Source: Halomicrobium zhouii (GTDB lineage Archaea; Halobacteriota; Halobacteria; Halobacteriales; Haloarculaceae). From it: a stretch of 64,000 bases of DNA. Of the stretch, positions 44,041-52,440 are shown piece after piece. A program made the position numbers and the translations under genes. The first letter of the stretch is position 1; every line of letters starts with the position of its first letter. The notes under the pieces were generated by a model, which had not been told where the DNA came from, searched no databases, and saw nothing but the letters and a program-made list of their open reading frames with translations. The stretch spans positions 1,116,001 to 1,180,000 of the forward strand of contig NZ_FOZK01000002.1 in NCBI RefSeq assembly GCF_900114435.1, in the 5' to 3' direction.

Positions 44041-44637
44041 ATGACCAGCCGCGTATACAGACTTCACTCGACGCTCGAACTGCCACTGGAAGACACATAC
44101 GACTTCTTCGAAGACGCGGACCTCCCCCCAGAGATCAACGACGTAGACATCACCCGCCGTAACAATACGCTCATCATCAGCGCGGTGTCGGACGACGAAG
44201 AGATCAGCAAGTACACGCCGACGGCTCAGCTGAAAGCCAGCGTCACCGAGAACCGCGTGTACGAGGAACTTCCCGAGGAGGAAGAGGACGGCCCCGGCCC
44301 GAGCAGCGGTCCAGGCGGCCCGCAGTGGGGCGCGCTGGAAGAGGAAGAGGAGGAGATTCCCTCGGAACTCGTCGAATACGCCTGTTTCAAGGGCGACCGG
44401 GAGACCGTGCTCCAGAACACGGCCCTGCAGTATCCGATGTTCCTGGTACTGTGTGAGGTCGCGCGGAACGCGGAGAAAGGGACCCTTACCGCCATCGCGT
44501 GCGTCGACGACGAGCTCGAGGCGGTCCGTATCGTCGACGGCGAGGACCGGCCCGCGACGATCAACGTCGTGGAGGAACCGCGCGAGGACGAAGCCGCCGA
44601 GGGCGTCAACTGGCGCGACAACAAGTTCATCTCGTAG
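44041..44637 (+). CDS. Conserved acidic haloarchaeal protein, unknown
   Basis: A 198-residue protein. Two compact parts (MTSRVYRLHSTLELPLEDTY... and ELVEYACFKGDRETVLQNTA...LCEVARNAEKGTLTAIACVD) flank a Glu-rich, Gly/Pro linker (EEEEDGPGPSSGPGG, EEEEEEIPSE). No membrane segments or catalytic motif. I recall it as widely conserved in haloarchaea without function. The 205-bp gap before it has tcatatatggta around 43952 but no clear near-leaderless TATA box. Confidence 0.75.
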   Translation: MTSRVYRLHSTLELPLEDTYDFFEDADLPPEINDVDITRRNNTLIISAVSDDEEISKYTPTAQLKASVTENRVYEELPEEEEDGPGPSSGPGGPQWGALEEEEEEIPSELVEYACFKGDRETVLQNTALQYPMFLVLCEVARNAEKGTLTAIACVDDELEAVRIVDGEDRPATINVVEEPREDEAAEGVNWRDNKFIS

Positions 44638-44717
44638 TCCGTTGCCGAACTGTTCTTTCGCCGATCAGCGTTCGCAGAGTCACGACGCTGCCCTGCGCTC
44701 GGTAACCATCACCGGAT

Positions 44718-44727
44718 ACAATTAAGG
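44718..44727 (+). promoter_or_regulatory. TATA-like box of the small wHTH gene
   Basis: acaattaagg is centred 28 nt before the ATG at 44751, pointing to a leaderless transcript. Confidence 0.5.
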
Positions 44728-44750
44728 CCGTACTTCGATAATCACTGCAT

Positions 44751-45023
44751 ATGCCCGAGCGCGGCCCGGAGGGGACGTTCAGATCGACGGTCACCACGGC
44801 CGACGTCGTCGAACTCTTCGACGTCGTCGACGGCCCGGTGCTGGGATCCGCCGACGTCGCAAATCACCTGGGATGCACGCGGGATACGGCCAGGCGGAAA
44901 CTCGATTTGCTGGAGAAGCGCGGCCTGGTCGCCTCGCGGATGGTCGGATGCACCAAAGTGTTCTGGCGCGTCGACCGGTCCAGCGACCTCCGGGAGTGGC
45001 TCGACGAGGACGAGGATGCGTAG
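44751..45023 (+). CDS. Small winged-helix DNA-binding protein
   Basis: A 90-residue protein made of one winged helix: TTADVVELFDVVDGPVLGSA, DVANHLGCTRDTARRKLDLL (recognition helix), EKRGLVASRMVGCTKVFWRV (wing). It has an acidic tail (REWLDEDEDA). Likely a local transcription regulator of the MarR/ArsR-like single-domain type; the target is unknown. Confidence 0.85.
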   Translation: MPERGPEGTFRSTVTTADVVELFDVVDGPVLGSADVANHLGCTRDTARRKLDLLEKRGLVASRMVGCTKVFWRVDRSSDLREWLDEDEDA

Positions 45024-45213
45024 TCGATGCCGTTCCCGCCGTCTGTTCTCGCCATCTGTTCCTGCTACCCATCGGCGATGCCGACCGCCGCAGTTCGGCG
45101 GTTAGGAACTGTTTAGGCTTACGTTATCGCAGGTACGCGCGGCTAGGTGGCTACTAAGGGTGTCGGTTTTCCAAAAAGTACTTACAGCCTCTCCTAATTA
45201 CATCTCATTACCG

Positions 45214-46191
45214 ATGTCAGAGTCAGAGAGCTTCCCCGACTACCTCGACGTCGACTACGCCGACGGCGAGGGCGAGTCGCCCGAGGACTATCCCTCCGTC
45301 AACCACAAGATCGAGAAGGCGATCGAGGTCACGAAGAAGGGCCTCGAACAGTACGACAACCCGGTCATCATGTGGACCGGCGGCAAGGACTCGACACTGA
45401 CGCTGTACTTCGTCAAGGAAGTGGCCGACCGTTTCGACCTCGAAGTGCCGCCGGTCGTCTTCATCGACCACTACCAGCACTTCGACGAACTCATCGACTT
45501 CTGCAAGCACTGGGCCGACGAGTGGGACCTCGACGTCATCTGGGCGCGCAACGAGGACATCGGGGACTACGTCGACGAACACGGCCTCGAACCGGGCGAC
45601 GACATCCCGGTCGACGCGCTCTCGGAGCACAACCAGCACCACGTCCGGAACCTGCTGGAGTACGAGGAGGACACGTTCCCGTTCCTGCTCGACACCTACG
45701 TCGGCAACCACCTGCTGAAGACCGTCGCGCTCAACGACACCCTCGAGGAGTACGACGTCGACGCCGTCCTCTCGGGCGTCCGCTGGGACGAACAGGAGGC
45801 CCGCGCCGACGAGACGTTCTTCTCGCCGCGCCACGACCCCGACATCTACCCGCCCCACGACCGCGTCCAGCCCATCCTCCAGTTCGCCGAGGCCGACGTC
45901 TGGGAGGCCTTCTGGAACTTCGTCGTGCCGGACACCGTCGAGGGCTTCCCGGAGGAGGGCTACGTCCCGCAGGGGCAGGACGACCTCCCCGAGGGCATCG
46001 AGAAGGACGACGTCCCCGTCTCGCCGAAGTACTTCGCCGGCTTCCGTTCGCTCGGGAGCGAAGTGAGCACCGACAAGTCCGCCCAGGAGCCCGCGTGGCT
46101 CCAGGACATGGAGAACACCACCGAACGCGCCGGCCGGGCCCAGGACAAGGAGGACCTCATGGAGCGCCTCCGCGACCTGGGCTACATGTAA
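45214..46191 (+). CDS. PAPS reductase family (PP-loop) protein
   Basis: A 325-residue protein. The PP-loop is IMWTGGKDSTLTLYFV (about residues 51-66), which binds ATP or PAPS/APS. LSGVRWDEQEARADETFFSP and RVQPILQFAEADVWEAFWNF match the PAPS-reductase/ATP-sulfurylase core. The catalytic ECGLH motif of true assimilatory reductases is not seen, so the reaction may be different (adenylation or sulfur transfer). The frame continues to 45160, but the ATG at 45214 follows a plausible TATA-like aaagtactta. Confidence 0.85.
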   Translation: MSESESFPDYLDVDYADGEGESPEDYPSVNHKIEKAIEVTKKGLEQYDNPVIMWTGGKDSTLTLYFVKEVADRFDLEVPPVVFIDHYQHFDELIDFCKHWADEWDLDVIWARNEDIGDYVDEHGLEPGDDIPVDALSEHNQHHVRNLLEYEEDTFPFLLDTYVGNHLLKTVALNDTLEEYDVDAVLSGVRWDEQEARADETFFSPRHDPDIYPPHDRVQPILQFAEADVWEAFWNFVVPDTVEGFPEEGYVPQGQDDLPEGIEKDDVPVSPKYFAGFRSLGSEVSTDKSAQEPAWLQDMENTTERAGRAQDKEDLMERLRDLGYM

Positions 46192-46281
46192 CGCAGGCCG
46201 TTCGCATTCGAGCAGTTTTCTCCCGGACGCGATCGCTGACGCGACACAACACTCAACAGTCCACCCGTTGCAGGGTCAGTC

Positions 46282-46860
46282 ATGAGTGAGGAGTACGACT
46301 GGCTGACGCTGGACGAGGACGAGGAGATACTCTGGGACGGGAAGATCTCCCAGAAGTCGATGATCGGGACGTACGTCGTCGGGGTGCCGCTGATCCTCCT
46401 GCTGGGGCTCGGGCTGTTGATCATCGTGCCCTCGTACCTCATCGTCAAGCACACCGACTACGTCATCACGAGCAAGGGCGTGTACAAGAAGACCGGCATC
46501 CTCAGCCGCTCTGTCACCGAGATCGAGTACGAGAAGATCCAGAACACGGCCTTCTCCGCGGGGCCGGTCGCCCGCTACTTCGGCTACGGCGACGTCGACA
46601 TCAGCACGGCCGGGGGGTCGGGCGTCGAGATGAAGCTCCGGGCCGTCGAAGACCCCCAGGGTGTCCAGAAGCGCCTCTCCCGGCTCGTCAAGCGCGCCCA
46701 GGGCGCCCGTGGCGAGGAAGACACGGAGGGGAAGGCCGACGTGCTCGACGAGATCCTCGTCGAACTCCGGGCGATCCGCGAGTCGGTCGAAGCACGCGAG
46801 GGCGATGCCCGCGGGCAGACCGGGGGCGCGCGACAGCCCGACGGCCGCGGCGACCGATGA
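46282..46860 (+). CDS. PH-domain (bPH2) membrane protein 1
   Basis: A 192-residue protein. One or two membrane helices (about 27-50, GTYVVGVPLILLLGLGLLII) are followed by a bacterial PH domain (HTDYVITSKGVYKKTGILSR, EIEYEKIQNTAFSAGPVARY, GYGDVDISTAGGSGVEMKLR). A charged helical tail (about 130-170) may coil. PH-like membrane proteins of this type (YdbS/YdbT) are of unsettled function and usually come in pairs, as here: the next gene overlaps by ATGA. Confidence 0.9.
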   Translation: MSEEYDWLTLDEDEEILWDGKISQKSMIGTYVVGVPLILLLGLGLLIIVPSYLIVKHTDYVITSKGVYKKTGILSRSVTEIEYEKIQNTAFSAGPVARYFGYGDVDISTAGGSGVEMKLRAVEDPQGVQKRLSRLVKRAQGARGEEDTEGKADVLDEILVELRAIRESVEAREGDARGQTGGARQPDGRGDR

Positions 46861-47441
46861 CCCTGCCCGACTGGGCGCCGGCGTCGGCCGACGAGACCGC
46901 CGTCTGGCAGGGAAAGCCGCGCGCTCGCATCGTCCACTGGGGCGTCGTGACTGGCGTGCTGGTCGCGGTGACGGTCCTCGGCGTCGGTGGGTTCCTCTGG
47001 CGAAGCGGTGCCATCGGCCTCGCCCTCCTCGCCGCGTGCGCCGCGGTCGCTCTGGTGGGGTTCGCCATGCCGGCCGGGTCCGCCTATCTCTGGCGTACAC
47101 ACACTGACTACCTGCTCACGGACGCGGCGCTGTACCACCGCACCGGTGCCGTCTGGGTCACAGTGACGGAACTCGGCCTCGAGAAGGTCCAGAACTCCGC
47201 GTACTCCCAGGGCGTCTTCGGGACGATGTTCGACCACGGGACCGTCACGGTGGACACCGCGGGAAGTGAGGGCGCCGAACTCAGTCTGCGTGCCCTCGAC
47301 GACCCGGACGACGTTCACCGTCTCGTCGCCGAGCGCGCGGGGGTGACCGGGAGCGATGAATCGATCCCTGGGACGATCGAACAGTGGCGAGCAGTGCTCG
47401 ACGAGGTTCGCAAGCTACGGACAGTTCTCCGAACGGAGTGA
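46857..47441 (+). CDS. PH-domain (bPH2) membrane protein 2
   Basis: A 194-residue protein with two membrane helices (about 29-47 and 56-74) and a PH-like domain (HTDYLLTDAALYHRTGAVWV, GLEKVQNSAYSQGVFGTMFD, HGTVTVDTAGSEGAELSLRA). It is homologous to the preceding gene and co-translated with it. The two probably form a heteromer at the membrane; the ligand is unknown. Confidence 0.88.
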   Translation: MTLPDWAPASADETAVWQGKPRARIVHWGVVTGVLVAVTVLGVGGFLWRSGAIGLALLAACAAVALVGFAMPAGSAYLWRTHTDYLLTDAALYHRTGAVWVTVTELGLEKVQNSAYSQGVFGTMFDHGTVTVDTAGSEGAELSLRALDDPDDVHRLVAERAGVTGSDESIPGTIEQWRAVLDEVRKLRTVLRTE

Positions 47442-47492
47442 TCCTGGGGTAGGTCTGGTCGCCGATGGGACGATCACGGCCCGAAAGCGGCA

Positions 47493-47502
47493 CAATATAT
47501 TC
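47493..47502 (+). promoter_or_regulatory. Strong TATA box of the VWA-kinase cluster
   Basis: caatatattc, one of the clearest AT-rich boxes in the window, lies after a purine-rich BRE-like ccgaaagcgg. Its centre is about 31 nt before the VWA start at 47529, so the cluster has its own promoter separate from the PH genes. Confidence 0.6.
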
Positions 47503-47528
47503 ATACGGTTGGCCACAGAGTCACAGAT

Positions 47529-48710
47529 ATGGCGACAATTTCGACCGACGTCAATCGCCCTTACTTGCCCTCCGACGGTGCGAAGATCACGGCCGAGATC
47601 GACGTCGAACCGGGCGAACAGGACGAGAGCGTACGACGACACGTGGCGCTGTGTATCGACACCAGCGGATCCATGGGCGGCGCGAAGATCCAGCAGGCCC
47701 GTGACGGGGCCGCGTGGGTGTTCGGACTGCTCGACGACGACGACTACGTCAGTCTCGTCGGCTTCGATACCGACGCGACGGTCCACATCCCCACGACGCG
47801 CTGGGGCCGACTGGAACGCGACGAGGCGATGGACGCCGTCGAGGACCTGACCGCAGGCGGTGGCACCGACATGTTCGGCGGGCTGGCGTCGGCCCGCGAG
47901 GAACTCGCGTCCTCTCGCGCCGGCCCAGACGCCGTCAAACGCCTCCTCCTGCTCTCGGACGGCAAGGACAACGAACACGAGCCCGACGACTTCGAGGAAC
48001 TGGCCCGCGAAATCGACAACTCGGGCGTCCGCATCCAGTCCGCTGGCATCGGCGAGGACTACAACGAGGACACCATCCGGACGCTCGGAACGACCGCCCG
48101 CGGCACCTGGACCCACCTCGAAGCGCCGGGCGACATCGAGGAGTTCTTCGGCGACGCCGTCGAGCAGGCGGCCTCCGTCGTCGCGCCGGACGCACAGGTC
48201 GAACTCGACGTGGCCCCCGGCGTCGAGGTGAGCGAGGTGTACCGCGCGCTCCCGCAGGCCCAGGAGGTCGACGTCGAGTGGGAGGACAACGCCGCGGTCG
48301 TCAAACTCCCCGACCTGACCGAGCGCGAACACCAGCGCGTCGTCCTGAAGATCCACGCGCCCGCCCGTCGCGAACTGGAGGAAGTCACCCTCGCCGACGT
48401 GACCCTCTCCGCGCGCGGCGACACCGCCAGCGACGACGTCACCGTCGAGTACACCGACGACAACGAGAAGCTCGCAGAACACGACGAGTCGGTCTCGATC
48501 GACCACAAGCAGACCGTCATCCGGACGGAACTCGGCAAGGGCAACGTCGAGGCCGCCGAGACCCAGGTCGAGAAGATGACCGTCGTCCACGGCGAGGACA
48601 CGGAGGCCGTCCAGGAGGCCGACCGCCAGACCCAGATCGTCAAGGAGGGCGGCCGCGCCGAACAGAGCCAGGCCACCCAGATCGTCGACGACGCCGACCG
48701 GCTCGGATGA
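47529..48710 (+). CDS. VWA-domain protein (TerY-like) of the phospho-signalling cluster
   Basis: A 393-residue protein. The VWA fold spans about residues 38-215 with the MIDAS motif DTSGSM (D44, S46, S48), GGTDMFGGL and LLLLSDGKDNEHE. A beta-rich domain (about 220-330) and a charged helical tail with repeated Glu/Gln follow. No signal peptide, so it is intracellular. In bacterial TerY-P triads a VWA protein is encoded with a PP2C phosphatase and a Ser/Thr kinase; the next two genes are exactly those. It probably binds a partner in a metal-dependent, phosphorylation-controlled way. Confidence 0.9.
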   Translation: MATISTDVNRPYLPSDGAKITAEIDVEPGEQDESVRRHVALCIDTSGSMGGAKIQQARDGAAWVFGLLDDDDYVSLVGFDTDATVHIPTTRWGRLERDEAMDAVEDLTAGGGTDMFGGLASAREELASSRAGPDAVKRLLLLSDGKDNEHEPDDFEELAREIDNSGVRIQSAGIGEDYNEDTIRTLGTTARGTWTHLEAPGDIEEFFGDAVEQAASVVAPDAQVELDVAPGVEVSEVYRALPQAQEVDVEWEDNAAVVKLPDLTEREHQRVVLKIHAPARRELEEVTLADVTLSARGDTASDDVTVEYTDDNEKLAEHDESVSIDHKQTVIRTELGKGNVEAAETQVEKMTVVHGEDTEAVQEADRQTQIVKEGGRAEQSQATQIVDDADRLG

Positions 48711-48744
48711 CCGGTCGACGGGACGATACGGGAGGTGCCCGCCG

Positions 48745-49977
48745 ATGAGCGCTACCGCGCTCGCGAGCGGCGACCTCGTCGCCGACCGGTACCGCATCGA
48801 GAACGAGGCCGGCAGCGGCGGCTTCGCCATCGCGTACGAGGCCGTCGACACGCAGACCGGTGACACGGTCGCCGTGAAGGTCCCCAACACCGCCGGGTCG
48901 AGCAACGACGCGGCCGTCGTCGAGGAGTACTTCCTGAAGGAGGCCACCGCACTGGAGAGCATCCGCGACGCCGGCGGCCACCCGAACGTGATGAACCTCC
49001 TCGACCGCCACGAGGACGAAGACGGCCCGGTCCTCGTCGTGGAGTTCGTCGACGGGTACGAACTGGACGACGCCATCGACAAGACCGGGCCACTCGACCC
49101 CGCAGAGGTCCGCGAAGTGGGCGTCGGCCTCTGTGGCGCCATGTCCTTCCTCCACGAGAACGAGATCGTCTACCGCGACCTGAAGCCGGACAACGTCATG
49201 CTGACCGAACGAGACGGCCGCGTCACGCCGGTGCTCATCGACTTCAACACGGCGACCGGATTCGACGCTTCCGGCGAGGCCGAGGACTCCGGGACGACGA
49301 TCCTGGGTCCGTACAAACCCCGCGAGGTCGCCGACGCGAGTCGGTCGGAGGCCCGCCAGGGGCCCTGGTCCGACGTCTACTCCATCGGGAAGATACTGCT
49401 CTTCCTGCTGAAGGGCACGGTTCCGAAGATGGACGGCGTCGACCCGCGGGACTTCGGCGTCGACTGCCCGCCCTACCTCGCCGAGATCGTCGAGCGGGCG
49501 ACGGCGACGAGCTACGAGGACCGCTACCACAACGCCACCGCGATGGAGCACGTCCTCCGCGAGAAGGACCCGACGCCGCCGCCGCAGGCCTCGGTCCGGT
49601 ATCTCCAGCAGGCGGACCGCTACACCATCCACGTCGGGGACACCATCGGCCGTGAGGACGCCGTCGGTCCTTCACCCGCCGTCGCCATCCAGGACGACGA
49701 TGAGTACATCTCGACCGTCCAGGTCCAGTTCGACGTCGACGACCACGGCAACTGGGTGCTGCGCGACCGGAGCCTCAACGGGACGTACGTCCAGACCGGC
49801 GACGGCTGGCAGCGCGTTCTGGGCGAGGCGGGCCGCGAACGCCTGCGCGAGCAGGGCGAGGACCCGACGGACCGCCACGGCAACGTCCCGCCGACCACCT
49901 TCCGACTGCAGGACGGCGACCTCGTCGCGCTCGTCCACCCGAGCTACGGGGTCACCTTCGAGTTCCACCAGCACTGA
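48745..49977 (+). CDS. Hanks-type Ser/Thr protein kinase with C-terminal FHA domain
   Basis: A 410-residue protein. The kinase domain covers about residues 15-275: Gly-rich loop GSGGFAIAY, ATP lysine K45 (VAVKVPN), catalytic loop YRDLKPDN (D145; Y in place of the H of HRD), and magnesium loop DFN instead of DFG (D166). The C-terminal 115 residues are FHA-like (ISTVQVQF, NWVLRDRSLNGTYVQ), a phosphothreonine reader. No membrane segment. The kinase would act on itself or cluster proteins and recruit phosphorylated partners. It follows the VWA gene by 34 bp. Confidence 0.93.
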   Translation: MSATALASGDLVADRYRIENEAGSGGFAIAYEAVDTQTGDTVAVKVPNTAGSSNDAAVVEEYFLKEATALESIRDAGGHPNVMNLLDRHEDEDGPVLVVEFVDGYELDDAIDKTGPLDPAEVREVGVGLCGAMSFLHENEIVYRDLKPDNVMLTERDGRVTPVLIDFNTATGFDASGEAEDSGTTILGPYKPREVADASRSEARQGPWSDVYSIGKILLFLLKGTVPKMDGVDPRDFGVDCPPYLAEIVERATATSYEDRYHNATAMEHVLREKDPTPPPQASVRYLQQADRYTIHVGDTIGREDAVGPSPAVAIQDDDEYISTVQVQFDVDDHGNWVLRDRSLNGTYVQTGDGWQRVLGEAGRERLREQGEDPTDRHGNVPPTTFRLQDGDLVALVHPSYGVTFEFHQH

Positions 49978-49980
49978 ACC

Positions 49981-51093
49981 ATGGACTACGCTACCAACTA
50001 CGACGTCGGGGACCGCAAGCGCGGCGGGGGTATCAACGAGGACAGCGTCGCGCTGTCCGTCTTCGAACAGGGCCACCGGTCGGGAGTGACCGCGGACGGA
50101 ACCGACGGGAACGGAATCGGGAGGGACGGGGCCGGCGAACCCGACGAGAGCGAGGGCCCGCCCGCGAACCGCAGCGCCGCCGTGTTCGCGCTCGCGGACG
50201 GCGCGGGTGGCCACGACGCGGGCGACGTCGCCTCCTACCTGGCGACGACGGTCGTCTGCGAGGAACTGGCACCAGTCGTCGCAGAGGCGGCCCGTCGCGA
50301 CCCCGGCGATTTCGCTGTCGATATCGACGAGTCCCTGTTGCCCGACCGACCGAGCGCGACCGACCTCCAGACGGCCGTCGCGGACGCTATCGTTGCCGCC
50401 CACCGCGCGGTCGTAGCGTACGCCGCCGAGAGCGGGACACAGGCCTACACCACGGTCGTCGCGGGCGTCGTCGTCGACGGCGAAGTCCACTACGGCTGGG
50501 TCGGTGACAGCCGCGCGTACCTCGTCAACGGTGCGCGCCAGTCCATCGAATTACTCACGAAGGACCACGGCGTCGTCCAGGAGCTACACGACCGGGGCGA
50601 AATCGACGACGTCGCGGCCCACGTCCACCCCAGGGGGAACGAGATAACGCGCGCACTCGGCGGCGCGGGCGACGGGGACCCGGAGACGGCGTCGGTCCCG
50701 GTCGAGACCAACTCCGTCCCGATCTTCGCCGAGGATGTCCTGCTCGTGACGAGTGACGGCCTGATCGACGCCCAGACCGACGCCCCCGCGCTGTACGAGC
50801 GCTACGTCGAGGCGGGCCGGAGCGACGAGGCCGCCGAGGTCGTGCGCGACGCCGTCGTCACGGACGAGGAGATCCGCGACCTGGTTCTCGGGTCGGACTC
50901 GCTGGTCGACGCCGCGTCGGGCCTGATCGACCTGTCGAACGACCGCGGCGGGAAGGACAACCTGTCGGTCGTCCTGGCCCGCGACTCCGCACTTCCGTCG
51001 ACCCCCGGCGAGGACGAGGGGATGCCGGTCCGGGCCGTCGACCCGGACGACCCGGTCGAGGACCGGGAGACCGTGATCCTTCCCGGGGAGTGA
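49981..51093 (+). CDS. PP2C-family Ser/Thr phosphatase
   Basis: A 370-residue metal-dependent phosphatase. PP2C motifs are in order: INEDS (E20, D21), VFALADGAGGHDAGD (D73), GWVGDSRAYLV, LLTKDHGVVQ, VTSDGLIDAQ and GGKDNLSVVL. An insert of about 35 polar residues (HRSGVTADGTDGNGIG...) separates the first two motifs. It starts 3 bp after the kinase stop, so kinase and phosphatase are translated together, as expected for a reversible phospho-switch. Confidence 0.95.
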   Translation: MDYATNYDVGDRKRGGGINEDSVALSVFEQGHRSGVTADGTDGNGIGRDGAGEPDESEGPPANRSAAVFALADGAGGHDAGDVASYLATTVVCEELAPVVAEAARRDPGDFAVDIDESLLPDRPSATDLQTAVADAIVAAHRAVVAYAAESGTQAYTTVVAGVVVDGEVHYGWVGDSRAYLVNGARQSIELLTKDHGVVQELHDRGEIDDVAAHVHPRGNEITRALGGAGDGDPETASVPVETNSVPIFAEDVLLVTSDGLIDAQTDAPALYERYVEAGRSDEAAEVVRDAVVTDEEIRDLVLGSDSLVDAASGLIDLSNDRGGKDNLSVVLARDSALPSTPGEDEGMPVRAVDPDDPVEDRETVILPGE

Positions 51094-51186
51094 CTGTCAC
51101 AGAAGCTTCCCGAGGAGTAGCTGGCCCCGAAGCGTGAGCGCCCCCGTCTCGGGCTCACTGGAGTGTATTTTTCCGGTTCGCTGACG

Positions 51187-51197
51187 GAAACTATTTT
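51187..51197 (+). promoter_or_regulatory. TATA-like box before the zinc-ribbon FHA gene
   Basis: aaactattttc is centred about 33 nt before the ATG at 51227. It suggests that the last two cluster genes can also be transcribed on their own. Confidence 0.4.
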
Positions 51198-51226
51198 CAC
51201 CACCTGGGTATAGTGTATTCCCAGGC

Positions 51227-52342
51227 ATGTCCGAGAGTGACACGGCGTCGGTCGAATGCCCGCTCTGTGGCGAGGCGTTCGACCCGGCTGCCGCTGGGGG
51301 CTGGTGTACAAACTCCGACTGTGGCGAGTGGCAGTACGAAGCCGACGCCACGTCGGACGAGCAATCGGTGGGTGCGGACGATTCGACAGCCGACGGTGAG
51401 GACCCGCTCGCCGACGTCGCGGACGGCTCTGAGCCGACAGACCCGCCGTCGTGGATGCAGGAGGACGACGACGAGTCGGCCGACGCCGACGAGAGCGACG
51501 GTACGGACGACGCCGCACCGGACGAGGCAGCTGGTGCGGTCGACGACGACGCCGCACCGGACGAGGCGGCTGGTGCGGTCGACGACGACGGCGCGGACGA
51601 CGACGTCGCAGACGACGCGGAGACAGAGGCCGATCTCGAAGCGGACGACGCGGTGTCCACGTCCGACGCGGACGATGGCGCGGCCGACGCGGACTCGTTC
51701 GACTGCCCAGGTTGTGGCACCGAGCTGGCGGCCGACGTCAACTTCTGTCCCGACTGCGGCTCGGACGTGAGCAGTTTCCCGGCCGACGACGGCGCGGACG
51801 ACGAACTCGCCGCGTGTCCGTCCTGTGGCGGCGACGTCGACGCGGACGACAGCTTCTGTGCGCAGTGCGGTGAGGACCTCGACGCTCACCGCGGCGGCGC
51901 GAACGTCCTGACGGAGTGTCCCGACTGCGGAACCGACGTCGGTCCGGACGACAGTTTCTGTGCCGACTGTGGAACCGACCTCGACGCCGCCCGCTCGGGC
52001 GGCGCTGCGGGGGCCGGCGACGCGTCAGGCGACAGCGCGCCCAGCGCGCTCGCACTGACCGCCCACGGGAAGACCGTCGTGGCCGGGGACGGCGACATCG
52101 TCGGCCGCGAGATCAGGTCGCTCCTGACCGAGGCGGGCCGACCAGAGGACGAGGCGGTTCGCGTCCACCGCGAACACGTCCGGTTCGTCCGCGAAGACGG
52201 CCAGTTCTACGCGGTCGCGCTCGGCCAGAACCCGACCCGCGTGAACGGCACGTCGCTGACGAAAGGCGACCGGGAGGCGGTCGCGCCCGGCGACGAACTC
52301 GAACTCTCCGAGGTCGTCACCCTCGACGTCGAGGCGGCCTGA
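51227..52342 (+). CDS. Multi-zinc-ribbon protein with C-terminal FHA domain
   Basis: A 371-residue protein. It has an N-terminal zinc finger (CPLCGEAFDP...WCTNSDCGEW), then an acidic Asp/Ala stalk (about 45-160) with a near-duplicate AAPDEAAGAVDDD repeat. Three zinc ribbons follow (CPGCGTELAADVNFCPDCGS; CPSCGGDVDADDSFCAQCGE; CPDCGTDVGPDDSFCADCGT). An FHA domain (about 285-371: RVHREHVRF, NPTRVNGTSL) ends the protein. It looks like a scaffold that reads phosphothreonine marks made by the kinase two genes upstream. It is 133 bp after the phosphatase. Confidence 0.88.
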   Translation: MSESDTASVECPLCGEAFDPAAAGGWCTNSDCGEWQYEADATSDEQSVGADDSTADGEDPLADVADGSEPTDPPSWMQEDDDESADADESDGTDDAAPDEAAGAVDDDAAPDEAAGAVDDDGADDDVADDAETEADLEADDAVSTSDADDGAADADSFDCPGCGTELAADVNFCPDCGSDVSSFPADDGADDELAACPSCGGDVDADDSFCAQCGEDLDAHRGGANVLTECPDCGTDVGPDDSFCADCGTDLDAARSGGAAGAGDASGDSAPSALALTAHGKTVVAGDGDIVGREIRSLLTEAGRPEDEAVRVHREHVRFVREDGQFYAVALGQNPTRVNGTSLTKGDREAVAPGDELELSEVVTLDVEAA

Positions 52343-52440
52343 CCACCGACATTTCTCCGTCTCGATCGCAGCGTACAACGCGGCGAGTCGAAGCTGTCGC
52401 GTAACAGCTTTCCCATCCGGCGAAAAACACCCTCCAAGCA

